Shown: positions 33,223 to 42,159 of the stretch, in pieces | How the letters are laid out: each line of letters opens with the position of its first letter | Position numbering within the stretch: position 1 is the first letter of the stretch | DNA from: CBDBCK01 sp965203345 | Lineage (GTDB): Bacteria; Chloroflexota; Dehalococcoidia; Lucifugimonadales; Lucifugimonadaceae | Assembly: GCA_965203345.1 (NCBI GenBank) | Contig: CBDBCK010000027.1 | Location: 310,001 to 374,000 of the forward strand | Direction: 5' to 3' | Length of the DNA stretch: 64,000 nt | Notes under the pieces: generated by a model | What the model was told of the DNA's origin: nothing | The model's database searches: none | Seen by the model: only the letters and a program-made list of their open reading frames with translations | Translations under genes and position numbers: made by a program

Positions 33223-34440
33223 TCAGCTACATGCCACCATAGAGGGCATACTTCTCAGCTTCTTCACGATGCCTGGAAGAACGGCGATGACTCGACTGAC
33301 GTCCTCTTCTGTTGTGTCGCGTCCTAGAGAGAAACGAACGCTTGAAACCGCTTCTTCGGCGTCCATCCCCAATGCCAACAAAACGTGGCTTGGTTCTACG
33401 GATGCTGAACTGCACGCACTTCCGCTTGAAGCGCACACGCCCTCCAGGTCTAGACTCACGAGCACATGTTCACCTGCCAAACCAAAGAAAGAGAAGTTCT
33501 GTATGTTAGGCAAACCGTTCATGTCACTGTTCACCTCAACTCTATCAATAGAGGAAAGTATCCCTTTTCTCAGCTTTTCTGAAAGCCTCTTTGTATTCTC
33601 ACAGAACTGTAGCCGCTCGGACTGTGCCAGACGGAATGCTTCTCCCATCCCTACTATGCCTGGGACGTTTTCAGTGCCCGACCTGCGCTGACGCTCTTGG
33701 CCGCCGCCTTGAAGCAAAGGCTCTAGAGGAGTGCCGCGTTTTATGTATAAAGCTCCTACCCCTTTAGGCCCCCCGACCTTATGTCCGGAGAATGAGAGCA
33801 TATCTACCCCAAGGGTACTGACGTCTATGGGCAGTTTTCCCACTGCCTGCACTGCGTCCGAGTGTATGGATACAGTTGCTTTTTTATCATTTGCTGAACG
33901 TTTGACTGCTTCTGATATTACCGCTATATCTTGAATGGTGCCTATCTCATTATTTGCAAGCATTATACTTACGATGGTGGTATCGCTTCGCACGGCCTGT
34001 GCCACTTGTAAGGAATCAATCTGCCCCTGCCTATTTACAGGTATAACGGTAACTTCCCAACCCATACGTTCAAGCTGCTCAGCCGGGTGAAGGACCGAAT
34101 GATGCTCTGTTGCGCCCACTATTACGTGCTTCCCAAAATTCTTAAGTGCAAGAGCCACCCCTTTAACGGCTGTGTTGTTTGCTTCTGTGCCCCCCGATGT
34201 GAACACTATCTCGCTTGCTCTAGAACCTATCTCTTTAGATATATGCTCGCGCGCTTCGGCGACCGCGTTACGTCCCGTTTCCGCCAAGCTGTATAGACTG
34301 GAAGGGTTGCCGAAATCCCTGGAAAAGTAAGGCAACATCTTCTCCAGTACCTCTGAGCGCACGGGCGTGGATGCAGCGTTATCCAGGTAGATTATCTTTT
34401 CTTCTTCGGTAGTAGAGTCAATCGAAGGTGTGGGCAGCAT
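33223..34440 (-). CDS. iscS: Cysteine desulfurase, NifS/IscS type
   Basis: PLP enzyme removing sulfur from cysteine to form a protein persulfide, used for Fe-S clusters and tRNA thiolation. It begins IIYLDNAASTPVRSEV, has the VGATEHHSVLHP block, and the PLP Lys in LSFSGHKVGGPKGVG (about residue 220). The mobile catalytic Cys is in SSGSACSSASVEPSHVL (about residue 345), which places it in the class I (IscS/NifS) group. The length is 405 aa. mnmA, which needs such a sulfur donor, is 3 kb downstream on the same strand; no iscU is adjacent. Confidence 0.92.
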   Translation of the reverse strand: MLPTPSIDSTTEEEKIIYLDNAASTPVRSEVLEKMLPYFSRDFGNPSSLYSLAETGRNAVAEAREHISKEIGSRASEIVFTSGGTEANNTAVKGVALALKNFGKHVIVGATEHHSVLHPAEQLERMGWEVTVIPVNRQGQIDSLQVAQAVRSDTTIVSIMLANNEIGTIQDIAVISEAVKRSANDKKATVSIHSDAVQAVGKLPIDVSTLGVDMLSFSGHKVGGPKGVGALYIKRGTPLEPLLQGGGQERQRRSGTENVPGIVGMGEAFRLAQSERLQFCENTKRLSEKLRKGILSSIDRVEVNSDMNGLPNIQNFSFFGLAGEHVLVSLDLEGVCASSGSACSSASVEPSHVLLALGMDAEEAVSSVRFSLGRDTTEEDVSRVIAVLPGIVKKLRSMPSMVACS

Positions 34441-35060
34441 AGGGTTTAGTCCTTAAGCAAGTGATAGCGCAATTGAAGATTGAGTGATTATATTTTATAC
34501 CGGATGCTGTCTTCAGTACATGTTATTTGTGCACTATGAGCTGCTCTGCATAGTGTCTTATCTAACAAACATGTTGATACAAAAACAGAAGAACCTCAAT
34601 GTCCACCAACGACGTTTCTTCGTGAGTAGTAACGCTTGGTTTGACTGAACTTTACGGCTGACAAGCTGCTTTGAAGTCCGAAATCTTCGGCTATGCCTCG
34701 TACAAAGGACATCCAGCTATACGCAAATCATGGAGGGAGCTACTGCAACGCGCACTTGAGACAGATGGAAGAGACTACCAAACGAAGCGTTTGGCAGGTA
34801 AGAGGCTTTATGAGCATAGACAAGGAGAAATCTATAGCTAATCCGCTATATGGAGTAATTCTGCTGGGGAGTTACGGCAAGATGACTCCAGATCCACTTT
34901 TAAGCATTTAGAGGAAAGCCGCATTAAAAGAAGGAGGTGCTCATTTGTATTAAGTCAGAACGAGATAACGGTGACGCTTTTGTTTGCGGCGCAGTGGTAC
35001 AAAGTATAGTTTATTATCGGATATATGCTTGTGGATATGTAAAGCTTTAAGGAGGATTGT
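34441..35060. other. 620-bp divergent spacer between iscS and the cyclase-family gene
   Basis: Mostly without recognisable genes. One open frame, 34671-34841, has a protein-like translation and is listed separately. AAGGAGGT at 34930-34937 looks like a ribosome site but is followed by no usable frame of any length. AAGGAGG at 35049-35055 serves the cyclase gene. The rest is moderately AT-rich, and the promoters for both divergent genes must lie here. Confidence 0.5.
34671..34841 (+). CDS. Possible 56-residue basic protein or gene fragment
   Basis: An open frame from TTG 34671 to TAA 34839-34841. The translation looks like a natural basic helical protein (YASYKGHPAIRKSWRELL, then RDYQTKRLAGKRLYEHR) rather than random sequence. 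There is no ribosome site. It might be the surviving part of a decayed gene. The family is not recognised. Confidence 0.3.
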   Translation: MKSEIFGYASYKGHPAIRKSWRELLQRALETDGRDYQTKRLAGKRLYEHRQGEIYS

Positions 35061-36026
35061 ATGACAGTTTATCGCACGACAGAGCATACCCCTTCGGAAG
35101 GGGAACTGGTCAGGTGGCTTGAAAAAGACTTGTGCAACTGGGGCAGGTGGGGTAGTGAAGACGAACGCGGCACGTTGAACCATATAGATGTTGGGTGCAC
35201 GCGGCAGGCGCTCGCTTTAGTTGAGGAAGGGCTATCGGTTAGTTGCGCTCGAACCATCAACTACAGCCAAGCCGACCCTGACAGACGACGTTCGATTATG
35301 CATTATATGCTTTCAAGCGGCGACCGCTACCGTCCTGGAGAGAGTGAGAAACGACAGGTAGCGGTAGACTTCTTCGGGCTTGTTTTTCATGGGCATTCGG
35401 TTACTCACATTGACAGTCTGGCTCATTTCTTCTGGGATGGGAAAATGTATAACGGGTATCCTTCAACGCGTGTCTCAGTAGATAAGGGAGCGGAATTATG
35501 CTCCGTTTTGAGCAGTAAGCAAGGCTTAACGACTCGTGGAATATTGATAGATGCTCCTCGTCTTCGCTCTACCTCATTCCTGGAGCGAGGAGACGGCGTA
35601 GGGATAGAAGATTTTCGAAAGGCGGAGAGCGAGTGTGGAGTAGTGCCCGGAGTGGGAGATATAGTCCTTATGCGTACGGGACAACTGGGGCAAGTGGAGA
35701 AGAGTAGGGCGGTCGTTGATCCTTACGTGAAAGGCTCTTCGGGTCCTTTTCCGGAGATATTGCCTTTGATTCACGAGGCAGGAGTTGCTGCTATAGGATC
35801 TGATACGGGGAATGATGTGCAACCTTCCCCCTATAGGATGTTTTCCAACCCAGTGCACCAAGTGGGTATAGTAGGTATGGGGTTGTGGATACTGGACAAC
35901 GTATGGCTGGACGATCTGGCTGATGAGTGCGTCAAGCGAGACAGGTGGGAGTTCGCCCTGGTCGTTGCGCCTCTCGCAATACCGAACGCTACCGGATCTC
36001 CCGTCAATCCCATAGCTCTTTTTTGA
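35061..36026 (+). CDS. Cyclase-family metal-dependent hydrolase (kynurenine formamidase-like fold)
   Basis: A 321-aa member of the cyclase/KynB family. The metal-binding signature is present as FHGHSVTHIDSLAHFF (about residues 109-124). The domain also has GILIDAPRLR and the later GSDTGNDVQPSPY. It is longer than typical KynB (about 210 aa) and resembles the larger cyclases of soil and marine bacteria, whose substrates are mostly unknown. ATG 35061 follows AAGGAGG at 35049-35055. Its 3' end overlaps the convergent rnhB-yraN gene by 23 bp. Confidence 0.85.
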   Translation: MTVYRTTEHTPSEGELVRWLEKDLCNWGRWGSEDERGTLNHIDVGCTRQALALVEEGLSVSCARTINYSQADPDRRRSIMHYMLSSGDRYRPGESEKRQVAVDFFGLVFHGHSVTHIDSLAHFFWDGKMYNGYPSTRVSVDKGAELCSVLSSKQGLTTRGILIDAPRLRSTSFLERGDGVGIEDFRKAESECGVVPGVGDIVLMRTGQLGQVEKSRAVVDPYVKGSSGPFPEILPLIHEAGVAAIGSDTGNDVQPSPYRMFSNPVHQVGIVGMGLWILDNVWLDDLADECVKRDRWEFALVVAPLAIPNATGSPVNPIALF

Positions 36027-37059
36027 AATCATCTTGTACGGCGTCGCTAAACAGTTCCACTCTTTCTACCTTTCCATAGGAATTCAGTTCTATCGCCATC
36101 AAGTCTATACCCCAGTCCAGGTTACTGTAACTCTGCTCCGTTTGTAAGAAGGCATAGGCGGCGCGAGTCAGCTTCAAAGCCTTCGTGTGGGTAAGTGACT
36201 CCTCTGGTTTTCCGTAAGTGGAGTTACGTCTAGTCTTAACCTCTACAAAAGCCACTCGTCCGTCCTTCAGTGCAACTATGTCGATTTCGCCGTAACGGGA
36301 CACATAGTTTGTGCAGACTATTTTGAAGCCCATTGAGCGCAGATTATATGATGCAACTGCTTCTCCCGCCTTCCCAGTTCCAGGGGGCAAAGAGAGTCTA
36401 TGCTGCGTGTTTAGGTTCAGTATCTGCTTTGTGGGGTTAAAGTTGCGTCTATGTATAGGACAAGGACCTTCAAGCTTCAATGTCTCAACGTGTCGGGCTG
36501 TGCCGTACCCTTTATGTTGGTCAAAGCGGTACACGGGCCATAGTTTGTGCTGTATACCCATAATGCGATCTCTCTCTGTTTTCGCTAGCACGGACGCCGC
36601 TGCGATCGATACCGACTTTGTGTCTCCTTTCACTATGGCAATCTGGGGTATATCTTTCTGCGGAAGTTCAAAGGCGTCAATAAGGAGATAATCTGGAGTA
36701 GGGTGGAGCTTGCGGAACGCCAGTAACATTGCGGCTCGTCCGGCTCGGCTTATCCCATCCTTTTCTATGACCTTTTCACTTACTACGCCTAACGCCCAAG
36801 CTACAGCCGCTTTTTTTATCTCGACTTCTGCCTTGATTCGGGCTTTTGGTGCCATCTTCTTGCTGTCGTTCACATAGGACAGAGTATCTGGAAGGATTTT
36901 CGGGAGTATTACTGCTGCCGCGACTATAGGTCCCGCTAGACTTCCACGTCCAGCTTCATCCAACCCCGCGATCTTGGTAAACCCTTTCCCTCTCAATGAG
37001 GCTTCAAATCTGAGATCAGGACGAGGATATGTTTTAGATGTTCTTCTTGACTTTTGCAT
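36004..37059 (-). CDS. rnhB: Fusion of ribonuclease HII and a YraN (UPF0102) nuclease-like domain
   Basis: Residues about 1-225 are RNase HII, which removes misincorporated ribonucleotides and RNA of RNA/DNA hybrids. The catalytic acidic residues are visible in GLDEAGRGSLAGP, VNDSKKM, LLIDAFELP and the KSVSIAAASVLAKTERDR block. Residues about 235-345 are a complete YraN domain of the restriction-endonuclease-like fold: GKAGEAVASYNLRSMGF, SRYGEIDIVALKDG, AFVEVKTRR. No stop or frameshift separates them. The two are usually separate neighbouring genes, so the single reading frame is notable. The function of YraN is not firmly established. Confidence 0.92.
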   Translation of the reverse strand: MQKSRRTSKTYPRPDLRFEASLRGKGFTKIAGLDEAGRGSLAGPIVAAAVILPKILPDTLSYVNDSKKMAPKARIKAEVEIKKAAVAWALGVVSEKVIEKDGISRAGRAAMLLAFRKLHPTPDYLLIDAFELPQKDIPQIAIVKGDTKSVSIAAASVLAKTERDRIMGIQHKLWPVYRFDQHKGYGTARHVETLKLEGPCPIHRRNFNPTKQILNLNTQHRLSLPPGTGKAGEAVASYNLRSMGFKIVCTNYVSRYGEIDIVALKDGRVAFVEVKTRRNSTYGKPEESLTHTKALKLTRAAYAFLQTEQSYSNLDWGIDLMAIELNSYGKVERVELFSDAVQDDFKKELWD

Positions 37060-37446
37060 GCTTTATTTGTCTATATAATGAAACAGACTTGGTTTCTTAT
37101 TTACTTATATCTTTAGTTATACTATTTATTTCTTTGTACATCTGAATTAATCTCCTGTTTTACTTTATAGATGGATTGTATATTCTTGCCTATTTGATCT
37201 CAATGATAATAATATATGACTAAATATTTTGTTAATTTTGATCAATGTGTATAGCTTCTTTGTTATATTCAAATATCTAGTATCCAGGAAGTAAAACAAG
37301 CAATATTATGTATTACTAGACATATTAATAAGACTTATAGACAAACTTATTTTACTTGTCTCATATAAGATTTCTTCAAAGGACTCAATTTTTGACGTAT
37401 TTTGGTACACTCTTGAGTATTCATAGAACAGTTCAGTATACTCGAT
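37060..37446. other. Very AT-rich 387-bp spacer
   Basis: The stretch between the starts of rnhB-yraN and the end of mnmA is conspicuously AT-rich compared with the surrounding genes. It contains stops in all frames and no long open frame. I see no clear terminator hairpin, RNA or inverted repeat. It must contain the promoter of rnhB-yraN (minus strand). It may be non-coding remnant DNA. Confidence 0.4.
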
Positions 37447-38616
37447 TTACTGTCTATCAAGATGAATAAGATCTGTTTCATTCCCTACTCTGTTGCTTGC
37501 GTGGGATATTATCCCACCTCCCACCAACCTTTCACCATCATAGAACACAGCAGCCTGCCCCGGCGTTGCTGCCCGAACTGGATTGTCAAATATTATCTTG
37601 GCGTCGGATCCGATAGGGAGGACCTTGGCATCCTCTTCTTTGCCGTTGTAACGTATCCGGACTGAAGCTCGGAACGACGCTTCCGGTGCTTTTTCGGTCC
37701 AGTTAGTGTTCCGGATGAAGACAGACTTGACCAGTAGCTCCTTTGCGTGTCCCACCACCACGTCGCCTGTGTCGGAACTTATTGCGAGAACGTACCTGGG
37801 TGTGCTATTATTACCATTTATAGAGAGGCCTTTCCTTTGCCCTACAGTGAAGTTGTGTATCCCGTCATGTTGTCCTAATGTTTTCCCTTGTGTATCTACG
37901 ATCCGGCCCTGCCTTGGTTTGGATATGCGCTTGTCCACGAAGGTCCTATAATCCCCTAATGGGACGAAACATATATCTTGGCTGTCGGGTTTATCGGCGT
38001 TTGCAAGCCCCTCAGCTTGGGCGAATTTGCGGATGTTTTCTTTGGTAAAATCACCGATAGGAAAACGAAGCTGCTTCATCTGTTCTTGGCCCAGGTTATA
38101 GAGGACGTACGATTGGTCTTTTGCGCGGTCTTTGCCTCGTAAAAGCTGAAATAGTCCATTTGAGTTGTGCTTGAGTCTGGCATAGTGCCCTGTCGCTAGC
38201 ACGTCTGCCTCCATAACTTCGGCCCGTCTCATAAGGAATTCAAACTTCATCCTGTCGTTGCAGGCTATACAAGGGTGAGGTGTTCTTCCATTCTCGTATT
38301 CGGAGATGAAGTAGTCTATGACATGTTCCTTGAAATCTTTTTCGAAGTTTAGGTAGAAGTGACGGGCCCCTATTTTGCGGCAAACAGCTCGAGCGTCTTC
38401 CACGTCTTCAAGGGAGCAGCAGGATTTACCCAGCCGTCCCGCGCCTTCAAACGGTGACGGGAAAAGCCGCATAGTTACTCCTATAACTTCAAAGCCTTCC
38501 CTGGCAAGCAAAGCGGCAGCTACACTAGAATCCACGCCGCCACTCATAGCTACAACGGCGCGCAGCTTACTACTACCACCCATACGTGGAATAATGGTGC
38601 TGTTCAGGTTGCTCAT
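37447..38616 (-). CDS. mnmA: tRNA-specific 2-thiouridylase
   Basis: ATP-dependent enzyme installing sulfur at U34 of Lys, Glu and Gln tRNAs. The N-terminal PP-loop is MSGGVDSSVAAALL (about residues 24-37). The two catalytic Cys are in PHPCIACNDRMKFEF (about residue 118) and DSQDICFVPLG (about 218). The C-terminal part carries FTVGQRKGLSI and the beta-barrel that closes over the tRNA. The length (389 aa) is typical. The likely sulfur donor is the IscS-type protein encoded at 33223-34440. The start is close to the divergent rsfS. Confidence 0.96.
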   Translation of the reverse strand: MSNLNSTIIPRMGGSSKLRAVVAMSGGVDSSVAAALLAREGFEVIGVTMRLFPSPFEGAGRLGKSCCSLEDVEDARAVCRKIGARHFYLNFEKDFKEHVIDYFISEYENGRTPHPCIACNDRMKFEFLMRRAEVMEADVLATGHYARLKHNSNGLFQLLRGKDRAKDQSYVLYNLGQEQMKQLRFPIGDFTKENIRKFAQAEGLANADKPDSQDICFVPLGDYRTFVDKRISKPRQGRIVDTQGKTLGQHDGIHNFTVGQRKGLSINGNNSTPRYVLAISSDTGDVVVGHAKELLVKSVFIRNTNWTEKAPEASFRASVRIRYNGKEEDAKVLPIGSDAKIIFDNPVRAATPGQAAVFYDGERLVGGGIISHASNRVGNETDLIHLDRQ

Positions 38617-38650
38617 CAGGTTTTGTTGTTTTTAGGTGTATACTCTTTGT

Positions 38651-39043
38651 ATGGAGACAGTTTATCCAGAGGCCAGTACTGATGTTCTGAACGCCGGCTC
38701 TTCCGTCATTGATTCTGCTAGAGTTGCCGTTGAAGTCGCCTACGAGCAGAACGCCATGGATGTCGTTATCATTGACCTTAGTGATTGTAGCGACCTCACC
38801 GATTACTTTGTGATAGCGACGGGCTATACCGCTCGCCATCTGAAGAGCCTTGAGGAATCTATAGTACGTTCCCTTCGCCGCCATAGAGTAAGGCTGATAC
38901 GTCGGGAAGGTTCGGTCAAAAGCGGTTGGACTCTGCTTGATTTTCCCGGTTTTATAGTTCACCTCATGCTGTCCGAGCAAAGAGAACGGTACGCCCTTGA
39001 ACAGCTATGGTCAAAAGCCGGAACCGTACTTTACTTAGAGTAA
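38651..39043 (+). CDS. rsfS: Ribosomal silencing factor RsfS
   Basis: Binds L14 of the large subunit and blocks subunit joining when nutrients are short. The DUF143 core is clear: DVVIIDLSDCSDLTDYFVIATG, HLKSLEESI, REGSVKSGWTLLDF and VHLMLSEQRERYALEQLW. I prefer ATG 38651; GTG 38636 would add five residues. TATACT at 38639-38644 sits 6 nt before this ATG, the spacing expected for a leaderless transcript. The gene is divergent from mnmA, and its stop lies 1 bp from the convergent ndk end. nadD, a common neighbour, is absent. Confidence 0.93.
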   Translation: METVYPEASTDVLNAGSSVIDSARVAVEVAYEQNAMDVVIIDLSDCSDLTDYFVIATGYTARHLKSLEESIVRSLRRHRVRLIRREGSVKSGWTLLDFPGFIVHLMLSEQRERYALEQLWSKAGTVLYLE

Positions 39044-39044
39044 C

Positions 39045-39500
39045 TTACTCCGATATGGAGACCTCCAGATTTCTATTGTAATCAAGTATCTCTTCTTCGG
39101 AAAAGAAAATAGATAGTTCCCGCTCAGCGTCCTTGAGATTTGCCGAACCATGTACTAGATTGCGCCCGATATCCATAGCCAAATCGTGCCTTATAGTTCC
39201 GGGCTGTGCATCTGTGGGGTTTGTAGCTCCCATCATCTGACGTAATGATGAGACCGCCTCCTTACCGCTTATCGCCATCGCCACAATAGGGGAGGATGTG
39301 ATAAAGGTTATAAGCCCCTCATAGAAGGGCATATTTCTGTGCTCTGCATAATGAAGCTCTGCTAGGCTGCGTTCCACATGTATCATCTTCAAGCCGCGTA
39401 TCTTAAATCCCTTGCGTTCTATACGTCCGACTATCTCTCCTATAAGAGCTCTCTGTACTCCATCGGGTTTTATCAGCAACAAAGTAGTCTCATTTTCCAT
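39045..39500 (-). CDS. ndk: Nucleoside diphosphate kinase
   Basis: Exchanges terminal phosphates among nucleoside tri- and diphosphates through a phospho-His intermediate. It begins TLLLIKPDGVQRALIGEI. The catalytic His is in NLVHGSANLKDAERE (about residue 116). The length (151 aa) is typical. It is the last gene of the thiL-tsaE-tsaB-ndk operon. Its ATG immediately follows the tsaB stop codon, and the ribosome site AGGAGA lies in the last codons of tsaB. Confidence 0.96.
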   Translation of the reverse strand: MENETTLLLIKPDGVQRALIGEIVGRIERKGFKIRGLKMIHVERSLAELHYAEHRNMPFYEGLITFITSSPIVAMAISGKEAVSSLRQMMGATNPTDAQPGTIRHDLAMDIGRNLVHGSANLKDAERELSIFFSEEEILDYNRNLEVSISE

Positions 39501-40193
39501 CTATGTTCTCCTGTTGTGGCGGTATGTACGTTTTGGGGCTGTTATCTTCGGCGGACGGGCGTATATGGGCTGAATTAAATTTGAAAGATCGGATCTGCCC
39601 CGTAACATCTCTTGAACCACTGACAGCATTACACTGATTGAGCGGCTCGGAGCTGCGTTGGACGGGAAGGCATCGTTGCGTATGTTTACCCCAACCTTTC
39701 TAAGCTCGACAACTCCTTCACCGCACAGAGTAGCGTTGTTTTGTACAGTTTTCACCAGCTTTTCAGCCGAATTAATACCCTCACTTACCGTCTCTGAGCT
39801 ACCTTCAAACCTTTCCCATGATAAAGCATTCTTTCCCACAGGGATGAGAGAATAGAGGGGCTGATCAGGGGAACTTTGTTTTACAAAAGGATGAGCCTGT
39901 ATGGCGTGCGTCCGGACACCTATGACTTGTAGGTTGTATGGAGTTGCTATCCCTAATGCTACACTGATGCCAATTCTTACAGAAGTGAAACCGCCGGGGC
40001 CTCGTGCAACCGCCACATGAGTTAGAGAATTTGCGGTGATGCTTGATTTGTGTAGCAGAGATTGAACGACTGTCATAAGTTCCTTAGTGTGGTTCATATT
40101 GGACAGCCATTCTTTTGACAGAAGCTCTCTGCCATCCATCCAAATCCCCGCGCCTGCTTTATTGGTTGATGTGTCTATTAGAAGCAAACGCAA
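39501..40193 (-). CDS. tsaB: tRNA t6A biosynthesis protein TsaB
   Basis: Partner of TsaD and TsaE in making N6-threonylcarbamoyladenosine at A37 of ANN-decoding tRNAs. The N-terminal ASKHA-fold half is clear: LLLIDTSTNKAGAGI, NHTKELMTVVQSLL and VARGPGGFTSVRIGI. The C-terminal half (about 110-230) is poorly conserved, as is usual in the family. The length (230 aa) is normal. tsaE precedes it by 4 bp and ndk abuts its stop. tsaD and tsaC are not in the window. Confidence 0.93.
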   Translation of the reverse strand: MRLLLIDTSTNKAGAGIWMDGRELLSKEWLSNMNHTKELMTVVQSLLHKSSITANSLTHVAVARGPGGFTSVRIGISVALGIATPYNLQVIGVRTHAIQAHPFVKQSSPDQPLYSLIPVGKNALSWERFEGSSETVSEGINSAEKLVKTVQNNATLCGEGVVELRKVGVNIRNDAFPSNAAPSRSISVMLSVVQEMLRGRSDLSNLIQPIYARPPKITAPKRTYRHNRRT

Positions 40194-40197
40194 CCTA

Positions 40198-40716
40198 TTA
40201 TCCCACCCTATTTGGAGCTATGGTAAACTTCCCACATTCTGCCGCCATCAATTCTTTCAGGATTGCCGCTCTTGGACCGCTAGCGCTTATTGAGATGATA
40301 CGAGTTTCTGGAGAGTTAACTGTTTGAAAGCGCAGTTTCAGGCTGGGTACAGCTTCTTCCCATCTCTCAGGCCATTCCACCAAGAGCGCAGCGTTCTCCA
40401 AAACCTCATGTATGCCTAGTTCATTAGCTTCGTCAGGGCTTTGTACTCTGTATAGGTCGCAATGAACCAGCTTTAACCTCCCGAAATGCTCATTCATGAT
40501 TACAAAGGTCGGACTTCGGGCGCGGGTCTTACATCCTAATCCTTCTGTTACACCTGACGCGAAGGCCGTCTTACCCGCTCCCAATTCTCCGTAAAGAAGT
40601 ACAACATCTCCGACAGCTATATGCATACCCAGAGTAGCTCCTATCGCCATCGTGTCTGCATGCGAACGGCTTTCTAATAAGAGCGTTCCGACTATGTCAG
40701 CGAGATTTTCATCCAA
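40198..40716 (-). CDS. tsaE: tRNA t6A biosynthesis ATPase TsaE
   Basis: Small P-loop ATPase required for turnover of the TsaBDE complex. Walker A is LYGELGAGKTAFASG (about residues 42-56). It is followed by the family signature SPTFVIMNEH and LVHCDLYRVQSPDE (Walker B-like), then LVEWPERW. At 172 aa it has the usual length. Its start overlaps the end of thiL by 8 bp. Confidence 0.94.
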   Translation of the reverse strand: MDENLADIVGTLLLESRSHADTMAIGATLGMHIAVGDVVLLYGELGAGKTAFASGVTEGLGCKTRARSPTFVIMNEHFGRLKLVHCDLYRVQSPDEANELGIHEVLENAALLVEWPERWEEAVPSLKLRFQTVNSPETRIISISASGPRAAILKELMAAECGKFTIAPNRVG

Positions 40717-41710
40717 TGCGATGAGACCATCCTTTCTGTTTCAGATGCTTTTCCTTTCCATACTCGTCCAATATCACTACACGAGGTAAACCTTTGTGTA
40801 TAGGGTTGGTTACTTCACCTATACGTTTACCCAAAGGGGCTATGGAATGAAGGGCTGCTGCCATGAGTTCGGGCGGAGCAACGAACACAAGCTCGTAATC
40901 TTCTCCTCCTGTCAGAGCGAGCTCAAGAGAACGTTCCGGGTACAGCTTTGCCACCGCACTATTGATAGGTACTTCGTTAGCCTTTACAATGATGCTTAAG
41001 CCGCTTGCTATCGCTATCTTCTCAATGTCTGCGACCAGGCCATCGCTTACATCTATGGCGCATCTCACGCCGATTTCTGCGAGTTTCAGACCTGCTTCAA
41101 CGCGCGGCACGGGGGTTAGATGCGCCTTCGTCAAGGAGTTCGGGCTGTAATGCTTCTTCATACTCCGTATAAACTCCAGGCCCGCGGCAGAAGCTCCGAG
41201 GCTTCCTGTAACCGCTACCTGGTCGCCCGCCTTTGCGGAGTCTCGCCTCATTATCGCGGGTTGCTCTTCTCTTGACGCAGGTATGCCCAACATAGCCACG
41301 TTTAAGAAAGTCGTTGGTGATGCCACGGTGTCTCCACCCACACAACGTCCGCCGAACTGTTCTAAAGCTGTTTGAATACCTTTGAAGCCCCTTAAAGCTT
41401 CGTCGGCCTTTACCATGGGTGAAATGCCTATAGTTACTACAGCGAACGAAGGAGTCCCACCCATCGCTGCTATATCGCTTTGGTTCGCTATCACCGCTTT
41501 CCAGCCTATGCTAAACCAGTCGGAATGCACCCCATCAAAATGCACCCCATCCACCATAGCATCTGTCGCAAACAAAGCCCCCAACTCGCTAATGGGCACA
41601 TATGCTGCGTCATCGCCTATGCCTATGAAAGGCTCTAGAGACGATGCATAGTTCCCGCGATTTGCTATTTCGGCAAGGCGTTCTATGAACTTGAACTCAT
41701 CCATGGACAT
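40709..41710 (-). CDS. thiL: Thiamine-monophosphate kinase
   Basis: Phosphorylates thiamine monophosphate to the active cofactor thiamine diphosphate, which IlvB in this window uses. It is a PurM/AIR-synthase fold protein. It shows IGDDAAYV, ATDAMVDGVHFD, the Mg-binding GGTPSFAVVTIGIS region, CVGGDTVASP, and AIDVSDGLVADIEK, all typical of ThiL. The length is 333 aa. First gene of the thiL-tsaE-tsaB-ndk operon. Confidence 0.94.
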   Translation of the reverse strand: MSMDEFKFIERLAEIANRGNYASSLEPFIGIGDDAAYVPISELGALFATDAMVDGVHFDGVHSDWFSIGWKAVIANQSDIAAMGGTPSFAVVTIGISPMVKADEALRGFKGIQTALEQFGGRCVGGDTVASPTTFLNVAMLGIPASREEQPAIMRRDSAKAGDQVAVTGSLGASAAGLEFIRSMKKHYSPNSLTKAHLTPVPRVEAGLKLAEIGVRCAIDVSDGLVADIEKIAIASGLSIIVKANEVPINSAVAKLYPERSLELALTGGEDYELVFVAPPELMAAALHSIAPLGKRIGEVTNPIHKGLPRVVILDEYGKEKHLKQKGWSHRIG

Positions 41711-41806
41711 TGATTCAGAGGGATTGGCATGAGGATCTTTTTAGAGGAAATTTTGCTTCTTGTAAGTCAGATTGTTGTTTTATCCTTACTCTGCGTCTCC
41801 AGATCG

Positions 41807-41835
41807 TTGACTCCAATGCGATAGTGCTGTTCAAT
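41807..41835 (+). promoter_or_regulatory. Probable promoter of tRNA-Lys
   Basis: TTGACT (41807-41812) and TTCAAT (41830-41835) are separated by 17 bp, and the tRNA begins 8 bp after the -10 element. Spacing and position fit a sigma-A promoter for the tRNA. Confidence 0.5.
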
Positions 41836-41842
41836 AGTTATC

Positions 41843-41917
41843 GGCGCGCTAGCTCAATGGTAGAGCAAGTGACTCTTAATCACTAGGTTGTGGGTTCGAG
41901 TCCCACGCGCGTCACCA
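41843..41917 (+). tRNA. tRNA-Lys (anticodon CUU)
   Basis: Cloverleaf by eye. The acceptor GGCGCGC (41843-41849) pairs with GCGCGTC (41907-41913), with one G-T wobble. The anticodon arm AGTGA/TCACT encloses the loop CTCTTAA, giving anticodon CUU. The T arm is GTGGG-TTCGAGT-CCCAC. Discriminator A and CCA (41915-41917) are encoded. It reads AAG codons. Confidence 0.95.
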
Positions 41918-42159
41918 GCGTTATGTATATTACATAAAATCAAGACTGTCTGAAACTATGTATGTGTCATATTACTTTCTTTACGGTTTATTAGACTAAG
42001 AGAAGTTCTTTAAATACAATATTCTGCCCCTTGAAAAAGACTGAAGGTAGGGAAATATTGTAATATGCAACCATAGTATAACATCTTGATACTACTTTGA
42101 GTCGGTGCCATGATTCATACGGGAATTGTCATCAGTTTATATGAGTACGGAGGAGTGTA

